Source of the DNA: Kwoniella dejecticola CBS 10117 | Lineage: Eukaryota; Basidiomycota; Tremellomycetes; Tremellales; Cryptococcaceae | Assembly (NCBI RefSeq): GCF_000512565.2 | Contig: NC_089301.1 | Coordinates: 1,798,001-1,862,000, forward strand | DNA length: 64,000 nucleotides | Reading direction: 5' to 3' | In this document: positions 25,318 through 36,795 of the stretch, one piece after another | Layout: every line of letters starts with the position of its first letter | How positions within the stretch are numbered: position 1 is the stretch's first letter | Position numbers and translations under genes: made by a program | The notes under the pieces: generated by a model | What the model was told of the DNA's origin: nothing | Seen by the model: the letters and a program-made list of their open reading frames with translations, nothing else | The model's database searches: none

Positions 25318-25828
25318 ATGGTTAACCCCGTCTCGACTGGCAGGATGGCTGCAGGACCAGCGGAGAGTGTGCAACCGTGAGTGACAGCCTGTGCCTTCAT
25401 GAGATCTTGCCTTCGAAGACGTATCAACGTGCCATACTGAGACCGTCTGCGCGCAAGTTGGAACGAGAGTGACATGACTGACCAGCGTTCGATTCTCCAG
25501 CGCTGTCCTTTATAAACTCATCATCTTCGCTGTAGCTATGGCAGTAGTGCCCATAGGAACATACTATTTCGTTCTTAGCTATACAAAAGGTATGTTATGG
25601 CATCGAAAACCTGCTTTGAGAGACCTCTGTTGTCACAATTTTGACTCGATGATATAAATGTTGATCTTGGTATTTGCAAACATAGGAAACACCATCGCCT
25701 CCGCCATTGCAGCTATCATCACTGCCAACTTGGTACTTGTGGGATACATCATCGTTGCCTGGCTAGAGGACTCGCAGGGTGTATCACCGCCGGTCAAAGG
25801 TGCCGTAGGGGAGAAGAAGGATAAGTAA
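25318..25828 (+). CDS. VMA21: V-ATPase assembly factor VMA21
   Basis: Vma21 escorts assembly of the V0 sector of the vacuolar proton pump in the ER. Three exons (25318-25376, 25486-25589, 25686-25828) give 101 residues, the normal size. The first hydrophobic hairpin segment is VLYKLIIFAVAMAVVPIGTY, with the family's KLIxFxxxMxxxPIGTY pattern. The second is AIIAA-type followed by TANLVLVGYIIVAWLED. The C-terminus ends EKKDK, a dilysine ER-retrieval signal as in other Vma21 proteins. The gene is short and intron-split, so it is easily missed by simple frame scanning. Confidence 0.93.
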
Positions 25829-26491
25829 GGCAAGGCTAGGCATGGCATTTATAGAGTTGTCACACAGCATTTATAAGTGGTACGCGTTTCCCAACTCCTC
25901 GCCTACTCAGCAAATCAATCATGTATCGGGAGACACGCCGCCATCGTTCAGCATCTGTTGATGGTCAATAAACAAGCGTCCGCGCCATGTCATGTACCCC
26001 TTTCAATCGCGATCAAACCGGATCAGCCCACATTAGCGCGTCAGTAGATATTTGACCAGACCGTTTAATGACCATGAATAGTCCATATGCGCTATCGCTC
26101 GACTCTGGTGAGGAGTTCAGTAGTCATTGTGATGGAGACGATCTGCATGCAGCAGCTTCTCATACTTGACACGCACAAGGTCTGAGTGTCTCGCTACCAT
26201 ACCATCTATTTTTGGTGTCCGATACAACTTGTCAACAAATTCGTTTCGTAAATTTCCCTAAAATACTCATACTGAGTCGCGTAAATCTCACATTTCGATT
26301 CATTCACTTCTCCCCACCTCATCTTACAAATTCATCATCGTGTCACCTACATTATCAAAGCGATTACCTCGACAACTTCCACCTCGCTGTCACTCATGAC
26401 CTTGTACGCGATATATCCCCGACCGTCTCTCTTCCCAGAAGCACCAAATCCGATCACACCGAACCGGAAACATCAATGAGCTAGACCAAAA
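25829..26491. other. Intergenic region VMA21 / TRM7
   Basis: About 660 bases with the 3' UTR of VMA21 and the promoter and leader of TRM7. No gene, RNA or repeat recognised. Confidence 0.45.
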
Positions 26492-27743
26492 ATGGCTCCA
26501 TCGAAATCATCGAAATCGTCGATAGATCATCGGGACGTCTACTACCGTTTGGGCAAATCAGCAGGATACAGAGCCAGATCTGCATACAAGCTGCTGCATC
26601 TCGACGAAGAGTTCGATCTCTTCACAGGCGTTGAGACTGCTGTAGATCTCTGTGCGGCACCTGGAAGTTGGAGTCAAGTGCTCAGTCAGCGATTGAAACC
26701 GTCCAGTAGCGAGAATGGCCGGAAGATAGTATCGATAGATCTGCAACCCATGGTAAGCTCTCTCTCCTTACAGTCCTCTACTCTTCTGCCAGTCCAGATA
26801 TCTGTACGAAAAACACAGGCTGACTCCGGACCGATGATGCCAGGCACGTTTACCAAATATCACCATCCTCCAGACTGACATCACGTTGCCGTCGACGATA
26901 CCCCTCGTCCTAGATGCCTTGGGTGGCAGGAAGGCGGATCTGGTGGTCTGCGATGGGGCACCTGATGGTCAGTCTCAGGAGAACGTTGGCTCTGGAAAGC
27001 TGTATTGACGAGATATTGCTCAACTCGTAGTCACCGGAGTGCACGATTTAGATGCTTATCTTCATTCGCAATTACTGCTCGCGGTGAGTGTCCAATCGAT
27101 ACGAGATTATAGCCCAGTTCAGGTCTGCCAAACAGCGCAACTGATTGTTTTTATATCCTTAGGCATTGACTTTATCGCTCACTCTGCTCGCTCCTCATTC
27201 AACACTGATATTCAAGATCTTCTTATCCCCGCTTGATCCTCAAGCCGCTTTGTTGGCATCCCAACTCCGGTGTTTTTTCCCTGGACCCAAGGGCAGCGAC
27301 GACACTTACGAAGAGTTTGATGTACCCGACGAGACAAATGCAGAAGCAGCCGATGGGGATACGCGGGAACCGATGGATGCTACGAGCTCTCAAGCCGGAC
27401 AAGAGGGGTATGATACGCGGGGAAGAAGAGGCGGTGTCTGGGTGAGGAAGCCTAGAAGTAGTAGGAAAGGCAGTGGAGGTAGGTCTGATATATGTAACGC
27501 TATATCGTTGCTTGCTTACTAATGATGCCCCGCTCTTACAGAGGCTTTCATAGTTTGCCGGAATTTCGACCCATCTCGCGTTCCGTTGCCACAGACTTTT
27601 TCGCCTGCAGCTTTAGCGGAGCTTCGCCAGCAGACCAGTGGAACGCTCACGCTCGATTCTTTGGCTTCTCTCGGCGACGGACATGGACTCAATTCGAAAG
27701 AATGGGAGTCAATCAAAGGCTACGTAGGCGGCGGGGACTTAAA
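26492..27743 (+). CDS. TRM7: TRM7/FTSJ1 tRNA ribose methyltransferase (N-terminal module of a putative fusion)
   Basis: Trm7 2'-O-methylates the anticodon-loop residues 32 and 34 of several tRNAs, with partner proteins Trm732 and Trm734. The sequence shows DVYYRLGKSAGYRARSAYKL, the AdoMet motif VDLCAAPGSWSQVLSQRL, VVCDGAPDVTGVHDLD, LIFKIF, and EAFIVCRNF. The FtsJ K-D-K-E tetrad fits Lys in SAYKL, Asp in VCDGAP, Lys in IFKIF and Glu in GEAFIVC. The module ends with EWESIKGYVGGGDL at ~27741, which matches the CGDLS segment near the end of other Trm7 proteins. If the GTATGT intron at 27744 is retained, translation stops at 27762, giving a free Trm7. If it is spliced to 27816, the frame continues into a protein kinase. 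Roughly 50 residues between catalytic Lys and Glu are a Gly/Arg-rich, acidic insertion (27290-27480). Confidence 0.9.
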
Positions 27744-27815
27744 GTATGTATCTGTCAACTAGCCATATAGAACTGCAATTCGGCTGAAAAATTTGGCCCA
27801 TCCCCCCATTAATAG

Positions 27816-30493
27816 TCCAATAGGTGGACTCCCCACGCCTCATAAACCGACCAGAGCCAAGGCTCCACCAATCACGTTCGAACAAGCGCCCAAATCACCT
27901 GCCGATCGGCATGAGCAGCTATCAACTTCGCCGAAAGCACTGTTTGCCCACCCCACGCCATTGGAAGGACCGCCAGAATATTTTTCTCCCAAAGCATCCC
28001 CTGGATCACCGTCTCCCTCTCGCCGTACGATTGCACCTCCCACTTTGCTGTCTCCGGAGAGACTTCACCTCGACACTAGACGTCTTGCTGGACCTGCAGC
28101 ACGGGCAGCAGCACTTGCGTATGGGTCTGGCGATGTCGGCGAAGGCAGCTCGAGGCAATCTTCACTCGATTCGCTCACACCGAATCCATCGCCTATACAT
28201 CTCAGCGATCCAACCAGACCATGGGCATCCAGCTCGCACATACCCGCGCCGTCACCCCAGACTAATTCAGCGCAATTAAATGTGCCAGGTCCATCTACCT
28301 CCAACCGGGATAGATCAAGCTCGAATGCAAGCGTCTTCTCTACGAGCTCGGCGAGGGAAGATCATCTGTCAGCTACCACACCATTAGTGTCCCCTGCCTT
28401 AAGCTCAAGCTCAAAGACGGACTTGTTCTTCGCTTCATCCGTCAAAGATCTCCTGCCTGTGCCTCCTCGAGCTTTACCAAACTCAGCTAAGCTGGGCAGG
28501 GGCCTTCTCAGCACGATCAGCAAGACCGAAGATCGATCCACGAGTATGCCCTCCATCAACCGCTCACAAGTGGAAAGACAGGAGAGAACTCCTTTATGGG
28601 GTGAAAATTCCACTCCAGGTCCGTCAAGCGGCATTGCATCTGGTTCAGTCGATTTGACGTCTCCATTCCCATCAAATCAGGGGTACACATCATATTCCGG
28701 CTTGCCACCACAAGAAGACTTGTCCAGAAGATTCGGTTTCGAGGAAATAACAAGTACATCCAGGTTGAGATCCGTCTCCAACCCTATGGCCACAGTCTCC
28801 AGTTCCAGTTCCCCTAACAACAATTACTCGCCAGCGACCTCGCGTTTCATGAAAGGTCATGGCACATTGAACGAGCCACTGGCTACGTTGCCCACTTTAC
28901 CCGATGTCAACGATTATACCACTCCTACGAAAAGTCAAAAGCGGCCTGCGATTGCGGGTCACGGTAGGAGGGAGTCGCAAATATTGGAAAGGGAACATAG
29001 TCAAGCTAAGGAGGACATCAATATCAAGGCAGGCGAGATCATCCGACCGGAAGATACAGAAGGCGACCTGAAATCGACGCGGAGAGCTTGGAGATTGGAG
29101 AGGAAGTTGGGCGAAGGGGCTTTCTCAGCAGTCTGGTCTGCTTCCCCACTGCCTCCAGAATCTGCTTCAGCGAATGCAGATAACAAGGACACTCCTCGGG
29201 GTAGCGTGGCAGCCTTGAAGCTCATGGACCGACAATTGTCTTTACAAGATAGCCGCACCCGAATATCGTTCTTGCGAGAAGTCGAAGTGTTGCGGCATAT
29301 CTCACATCCCTCCATCGTCTCGTACCTGGATAGCTTTACAACGCCGACGCATCATGTGCTAGTACTTGAACAGCTCGAGGGTGGAGAACTCTTCGACTTG
29401 ATGTCAGATGAGAATAATAGGAGAAGGATGATCTTGCCTTCGCCGAGGCCGGACCCGGATGCGTCCAGCGAAGGTGAACGAGGAAAGTGGGACGAGAGTG
29501 GAGAGGGGTTCGTCCGAAGGGTGTTCGGAGAGTTGACAAGGGCTGTCGGATGGTTACATGAGGTTGGGGTTGTGCATCGGGACATCAAACTGGAGAGTAA
29601 GTAGACTACCCTATCATATCTGTTCCGGAATTTTAACATGCCAGGTGGAACTGAGCTAATTTCGGATCAATCATGATCCTTCACACTTAGATATCCTATT
29701 CACCATTAACCCCTTTACATTACCGCCAACCTCAACAAATTCGATACCCTTACACCTCTTACCTTCCGCCGGACCCCTAATCAAATTGACCGATTTCGGT
29801 CTATCGCGCTTCATTTCCACTTCTTCTCCGCTCCTTCAAACTCGATGCGGATCCGAATCGTTCGCCGCACCAGAGATAATCATGGGTAAACCGTACGACG
29901 GGCGTGAAACCGATTCATGGGCTATGGGCGTCGTCTTATACGGTTTAATCATCGGAGAATTACCTTTCGATAGGGATTTAGACGATTTATCCAAATCGAA
30001 CTCAAATGCCAATTCAAATTCGACCTCGAATCGACCGGGTACACCTTTGTTTGAGCTGGATCAAAAAGCCAAAGGGAGAAAAAGGATGATGCGAATAGCC
30101 AAATGCGAATATTCTTTTCCTACCGCCGCCACAGAATCCGGCACCAAAGAAGTCCAAAATGTAATTTCCAAATTGTTAATTCGGGATCCTAAGAAACGGC
30201 TGAAGGTGAATGAATTGTGGGATCAAGAATGGATGCAATCGGATTTACCGGGAGGTGTACCTCGTCCACCTTTGCAGACTCCTACTCCAACGACAACGAC
30301 CACGGCAAGTCCGAACGTTGAACAAGGCGGTGATCACAGTGTCAATGACAAGTCAAGCTCTACCTCGAGTCTGCCTCTGAACCCGAACCCGAGTCTACCT
30401 TCGATCTCGATGGCCTCGTCAAGACGTAAAGTGTTAGATGGCTTTCTGGTGGAAGAAGACGGTATTGAAGAAGTGGCTAGAGCTGAGCATTAA
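27816..30493 (+). CDS. Serine/threonine protein kinase, CAMK-like, joined in frame to TRM7
   Basis: An open frame runs from the acceptor at 27815 with no in-frame ATG until 28546, although the 240 codons before it look coding (Pro/Ser-rich, disordered). The kinase domain starts near 29085: LGEGAFSAVW (Gly loop), VAALKLMD (ATP lysine), FLREVEVLRHISHPSIVSYLDSF, LEQLEGGELFDLM, VVHRDIKLE spliced to NILF (catalytic loop), LTDFGLSRF (DFG), TRCGSESFAAPEI (APE) and DSWAMGVVLYGLIIGELPFD. All catalytic residues are intact. GCG-S-E and PYDGRETDSWAMGVVLY resemble fungal CAMK-group kinases, but I cannot name the ortholog. The tail after 30250 is T/S/P-rich. Best model: the 27744-27815 intron joins it to TRM7. 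An alternative first exon for a separate kinase gene is not excluded. Confidence 0.85.
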
Positions 30494-31360
30494 ATAGCCT
30501 GGAGCGGCAGGGTTTAAGCGCTAAGTAGCAGTGAATATAATGTTCTAAAGACGTGTAATCCCATCGAGATTCGATGCGTGAGACGATACGTCTCATCGTC
30601 TGTACGTTTGTATAATACGCCATCCTAGATTCGAAGAGCACTTCAATATGTGATATGTACCTTGAAAAGTATTATCATCACATTGCACCAGCTCATGATA
30701 AGAGCCGAGTTCTCTCTATTCTTGACCGATGCAAGCATTACATCGAATCCAGGATGTAACACATGTTCATAATTACTTCTTTGAATTATACACTGACTTG
30801 AAACTCACGAATAGATTCATTTTACTGTACCCGTAGTGTCTGGTCTGATATATGGCACTTTGGCTACGAAAGTAAAATCAACGAGATCAATCACTGTACA
30901 AGATGAAAACAAAATAGATTGAGTTTGTCTTGTGTATCGCACATCGCAGGTTGTACGTATTATTGACAGGTTCCCATCTTACAATGAATCATAATGTACA
31001 ATATATGATATACGATGTGATTTACAGAATAAGTTGCTTTAGAGAAAAAGTTGATTTGATATCGATGTCGAAGTCGAGAAAGAAAAGTATCCGAAAGACA
31101 CAAGTTTTTTGGCGTACAGATCAATCAGATAGATGTAAACAAGTAAACGAATGAAGAAGTACAGACGACAAAGTTCTCGGGAAGATAATAAATGATACTC
31201 GTACTCGTAATGATGATTTCGAATTTCGAATTTTGGCTTTCAGCCCCAACATATCAAATGCCATTTCGTCTCCTGCTCGTGTCAGAACGTAGCTTATCGT
31301 TAATTCATCCTCCTCACGTGGCCCCAACTGAGATGAGTCTGTTTCTCCTGAACCATCATT
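30494..31360. other. Convergent intergenic region kinase / SWI1
   Basis: About 870 AT-rich bases between two 3' ends. Only short frames without similarity are present. Probably two long 3' UTRs. Confidence 0.5.
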
Positions 31361-34300
31361 TCACCACGATATAGCTCCATTGTAGAACCGACCCTCTTCA
31401 CTCCCATACATCAGACCCTCAGAAGCGAAGGAGTTCCAATCGTTCATCCCGTCTAAATTACCCAGATCCCCTTCGGGGTAATTCTCCATCACAGTCACTC
31501 CTGATCCGTTCTCGAGATTCGTTGCTTCGAAAGTGGATTTACCATTTGTAGCTGCGTGTGCCGGGACTGAGACATGAAAGGAAGGTACAGCTGTCGAAGC
31601 GACAGTCTTGATTGATTCAGGGGAGTTATCGCTGTCTGGAGTCTCTTCTGATGCCGGTAGAAGAGTACTTGGTCTGTATAATTCTGGCGTGGGGAACTCT
31701 TCGGCTAGTTGAGCGATATCCAAATACTGTTCAAATATATCATCATTGCCATTGCTTACAGCGTTGTTATTGCTATTGTTGGGCCTGGCCGTGGTCGCGT
31801 TGATATCGTTGATCAGATGATTCCCATTCACCGCAGGATGACTGAAGGGTATGGCGGATAGACCATCTCCGCTAACACCGGCACCAATGCCAATGGTGTT
31901 TGCCAAGTTCGGTGGATCCTGATTCGCATCGACTTGACTAGCTCTGAAAGCTTCGTATGCCTGACTGAAGATCTGCCAAGTGTCCAACGTTAGTCCAGAT
32001 AACAAATCTTGCTCGTTTGTCTGTATCTGAGCTGGATCAGAGCTGTTGTAAGGCAATATACCAGCAGCAAGGGAGAGAGTATGCTGATTATCGAAGAAAT
32101 TCTTATTTTGGTCCAATTCAACTTGTCCCAATAGCTCGTTCGGTGAAAGATCTATACCCAAAGCATTGATGTTCAGGGCGCTTCCAGAGGTATCCGGCAA
32201 TTTCAGGTTATTGGCATCCACTTGACCAAGTGGATTTTTCGCTTTCAGCATGGACTCTTTCACTTCCGCCATGAGCTGCTTGGGAGTTTTGCCGCCAGTG
32301 ACATTCTGAAGAGCCGTGGCGGCAGTAGCAGTGACGGTAGACGATTGTCTCTTTCTCTTCCCGCCACTTTGCGATAGACTTGGTCGTTTGGCTGATCCAG
32401 GTGATTCAGTAGGAGTCTTCGCTTCCGGCGTTTGCACCATGCCCGAACCGGAAGGTGTCGCTGGAGATCCCTTTGTTCCCTTGGCTCGTTTCGCCGGTGG
32501 CGGTTTCAAGTCCTCGACTCGTAAGGACTTATGTCGTGCCGCAATCGCTTCGGCGAGGTTGGCCGGGGAAATTCCAGTGATGCCAGATTGTTGTTGAGCT
32601 GCCGAAGGCTGTTGACTACCTGTCAATGGCGCTTGGATGGGGGTTGACGAAGCAAAGATAGTCCCCGAGCCAGCAAGAGAAGCTTTAGCGCTGTTGAGCG
32701 CAGATGCAATGGTGCGTAGATTGGCTTGACCGCCCGGCTTGTCCAGCATCGCGCGGTACATCGACTGAGCTCTGGCCATCAATTGGGCAAGGCCCATCTT
32801 GATACGATGGAGATCCGAGACATTCAGTATAAATCGATCGGATTCCGCTGCTGTGTTAGCGTACAAGGCGGAAGTGTACTGATCAGACCGATTAGAAGCA
32901 TCAGCATCTTGCCTCTCACCAGATCGGAATGATCAGACCTACCATCGAAACAATCTGAGGCCCAGCCGACATTTCCGGGGCACCCATCTCCTGCATCATC
33001 ATGAGGAACATCGGGACCCTGTTCTCAGCTTCTTTGATTATCGGCATCAATTGAGCCAGCTCATTACGGTAAGCCTCTTTGTCCACAGAAGGTATAGTAG
33101 GGTTCTTGTCAAGTTTAGCTCGAACTTGAGCTTCCTGGGTTTTGATGAACTCGTATATCTTGATAGGATTCCCCTTGATACCATTGCCGAAGCCTTGTTG
33201 CTGCTGTTGGCTTTCTGTCGATGACGGCAGAATTGCAGCTTGCCCTTGTGCTTGAACCGAAGGCTGGCCCTGCTGAGGCTGAGGCTGGTGTTGAGGAGCT
33301 TGGCTTTGAGGAGTCTGTTGCGACTGTTGAGGGGTTTCTTGTCCAGTGACTTGTTGAGCCAATCCTTCCAGAGTTCCCGTGCCCGGTCCGGCAGCAGATG
33401 ATCCTGCATTCTTAGCAGCGTCCAAGAATCGTTTTTGTTGTTCGGTCAATTGTGGTTTTTGACTTTGACTTTGCGTTTGTGCTAATTGTCCTTGTTGCAG
33501 AGAAGGACTTGGATTGACCGCTTGCTGCTGATTTGGCTGCGTCTGCTGGAATTGCTGTGGCTGTTGCTGTTGGGCCTGTTGCTGCTGCTGCTGTTGTTGT
33601 TGTCCAACGTTCTGCCTAGTTTGCTGAATTCTAGCCATGAACAGATTCTCCAGAGGTTGCAGCATCTGGGAGTAACAGCTTCTAATCTGATTTGCCACGT
33701 TGGGACTGGATGATGGGGGTTGACCAGGCTGCCCCGGTTCAGAAGCGAAACCTAATTGACCAGCAACAAAAGTCCATCTGGGACCGTCGATCTATTTCGA
33801 CGTTTCATGTCAGCTCAACATTCTGGATTTCAAAGCAAGAGCGATACTCACTTTTGCACTTCCATTATTTTTCAAGACGATCTGGAACAACTTGTACAGG
33901 TTGACCTGTTTACCTTCAACGATCGGGTTCTGCACGTTCTGAGTCGAGTGTATCTGTCTAAGAGAATGCCAGAAACTCTCTTCCGGAAGATTGACCGATT
34001 CCAAACTCATGTGAGGTGGCGGGGCAGCAGTCTGGGTCTGCTGAGCTTGAGGAATCTGTTGAGCCTGTTGTTGCTGTTGTTGTGCCCATTGTTGTTGCTG
34101 CTGTTGGTTTTGAGGCACGAATTGCTGCGATTGCTGATTCTGTTGTTGTTGTTGTTGTTGCTGAGCAGACGCATTTTGTTGGACCGGAGTCGAGAACTGC
34201 GGCGGGAGGTTCATCTGATTCATCGTAGGTGTGATAAGCTCAATCGGATTGTTCTGACTACCCTGTTGATTAGGTTGACCAGAGTATGAGCGTTGTCGGT

Positions 34301-36795
34301 TGTGCTGAGGCTGTTGTTGAGGCTGAGCTTGTTGTTGCTGCGAGGAAGCTTGTGCTTGCGCCTGGTTGTGCCCATTCAGCAAGCGGGTTATATTGCTTGT
34401 AGCGATAGTCAGCAACATCGCGGCGTCCATGTTCATCAACGCCTGCACGGGATTCGGTACACTCATGCTACCGAAGCTCGATGGAAAGTCAGCTAGGCAT
34501 AAAAGAGACTGAAATAATGTTAGGATGACCTACAAGGCAGCTGCCACGTTGACCGCATCCTGCGGAATGACAATGTTCCTCTTTTTCACCTCGGCAATGA
34601 GCAGTAGCAAATGGAATTTACTCATTTGTTCGTTCACGTTGCTGTTATTTCCATTCTGCATGCCGTCAATCAAACGTTTAGCGATGGTCGTAGTGGCATT
34701 CAATAGTTTCTCGTTGTTCCAGGTCGGTATTTGATCGAAATACTGAGATCTGGACGGACCACTAGCGTTCGAGGTAGACGGAGGAGCCATGGAGCTAGAT
34801 GCCATATTTGGGGTCCGGGTCTGCATTTGAGGAGTTTGATTGTTATTTGATACTTGCGGCGGTTGAGATTGGGGCCTTTGCTGAGGTGGAGCAAGTTGTG
34901 CTTGGTTCATCTGCGGTGTCACCCTTTGTTGTTGCTGTTGACCCGGTTGAGGGATGTTCTGCTGCATCATCTGGAAGTTTGGATTTATGTTGACGCCTAA
35001 CGCATTCTGACCAGCATTGCCGTTCGACATAGGTTGTTGCGGTGACGACATGGGCAAATTGGGCTGTGGCATTTGAGGTGTCTTGAGTCCGCTTCGCTGT
35101 TGTCGCTCTTTCATCTGCTGGAGCTATTACAATCCTTGTTGTTAGCAGTAATCCCGGTTTGCGGGTGTGAATTGAGATGTACTTACCGCTTCGAGTTGTG
35201 AGAGGGTGTTGGCGTATTGATTGCCTTGCTGACCTTGAGCTAAGCTGTACTGACTACCGTCAGATACGATTCTCTGTTGTTGAGTCTGGGGCATTTGCTG
35301 CTGCTGTTGTTGTGGCTGCGGCATTTGTTGCTGTTGTGGCGGCCTTTGCTGCTGCTGCTGTTGCTGATTAGACAGCTGACCGGGGAAACCCATCCCTACG
35401 CCCAATTGCCCATTCAGGCCTACACCTATCGGTTGATTAGGTTGTTGCTGCTGTGGTTGGGAGACTGTCTGGCCTTGGAATTGCTGACCTTGAGCGGCGC
35501 GTTGCTGGTTTTTCTGAGCTTGCGCAAAGCTCCGTTGCAGTTCGTTGACCGCGGCCTGGTAATCGCCGTTGTGCTTGGCTACCACATTCTGGAAGACATC
35601 AGGTCTACCCGATAGTAATTCAGCTAATGTCTGGGGTCCAGATCCTGTATTTGCCACTTGGGAAGACTGCACGGCTTGTTGCATCTGATTCGGCTGACCT
35701 AGAGGCTGCTGCTGCTGTTGCATCGGTAGCTGCTGTTGCTGCTGGATAGGTTGGGTCGCACTGGTAGCTTGGGTCAACATACTAAGGCGAGGGCGGATCG
35801 TCAGCAAACAGATCAAAAAGATCCCTTTCCCTTAGAAGAGCAGGTCGAGTCAAAGACCCGAGGCACCAAGATTGATGATTGAAGAGGAAGGGACAAAGTA
35901 TGATGATGATCATGCCAAGAGGAGTAATGAACCAATCGCGGTGCTAATGAACGATTCGTACTTCTCTCCTCCTTACACACAACACTCACTTTTGTAGCAT
36001 CTGCCGTCTGCCCTGCTCAGAATCGCCAACTAGACCCAGATTGACCCCTTGCATATTCTGCATTTGCTGTTGCTGCTGAAATTGTTGCTGTGCTTGATTC
36101 TGATTCTGATTTTGGTTTTGATTTTGATTCTGCATTTGATTCTGAGCTTGCTGCCTCTGCGCTTTGACCGATTGCTGCATCGTCAGGCCCTGTTGCTGGG
36201 AATGCAAGCTGCCATAACCGGGTTGATTCGGATTCTGCTGAGCTTGCTGCTGCTGCTGCGGGGGCGGCTGCTGCTGCTGTTGTTGTTGCATGCCTTGCTG
36301 AGCGTACATCTGCTGTTGCTGGGGTTGTTGCTGGGGTTGGGATGGTTGAGGATTGGCATTCATCATATTCATACCCGGTAATCCAGCCATATTCATCTGT
36401 TGTGCTAAACCTTGGAACTGTTGGTTCTGCTGCTGTTGTTGCAGAGCCTGTTGAGCCTGTTGAGCTTGCTGCAATTGCTGTTGTTGCTGAGGGTTGAGAC
36501 CCAGTCGCTGCTGTTCGATCCTAGCTACATTCTGGCCTTGTAGTCGGTTGAACATCGGTAGCATGATGTTTTGCAGAGCGCCGTCCAGTGTATTGGTATT
36601 GGGGTTCTTCTGCAATTGGGCGGCGTTCATAGCCATGTTCCCCTGTTGGGGTTGCTGGATTTGCTGCATGGGGTTGGGCATCTGCTGCTGCTGTTGTGGT
36701 TGAGCTTGGGGCTGTTGTTGATTGGTCAACGACGCGAACAGAGCTGGATTGAGTTGAGCGGGATTGTACCCATTTTGCTGGTAAGGGTTGGACAT
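31361..36795 (-). CDS. SWI1: SWI/SNF subunit SWI1 (ARID domain, glutamine-rich)
   Basis: Swi1 (ARID1 in animals) is a DNA-binding scaffold subunit of the SWI/SNF chromatin-remodelling complex. The ARID domain runs across the intron at ~33800-33850: ESFWHSLRQIHSTQN, PIVEGKQVNLYKLFQIVLKN, then PRWTFVAGQLGF, then VANQIRSCYSQMLQPLENLF, matching 'FW..L...h...P.v.gk.vdLy.Lf..V...W..Va..LGf...... lr..Y...L.p.E'. The ~760 residues before it are extremely Q-rich (runs of CAG/CAA codons) with N and P. The ~650 residues after it include a helical part (SDLHRIKMGLAQLMARAQSM) and a Lys-rich KRAKGTKG / GGKRKRQS stretch that looks like a nuclear signal. Six exons are visible. The start MSNPYQQNGYN at 36795 opens the frame. 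The stop is at 31361. Confidence 0.85.

Noticed and set aside
24980..25384. 134-codon plus-strand frame overlapping the VMA21 first exon
   Set aside because: The VMA21 model uses a different frame with well-phased introns and clear family motifs; this frame has none.
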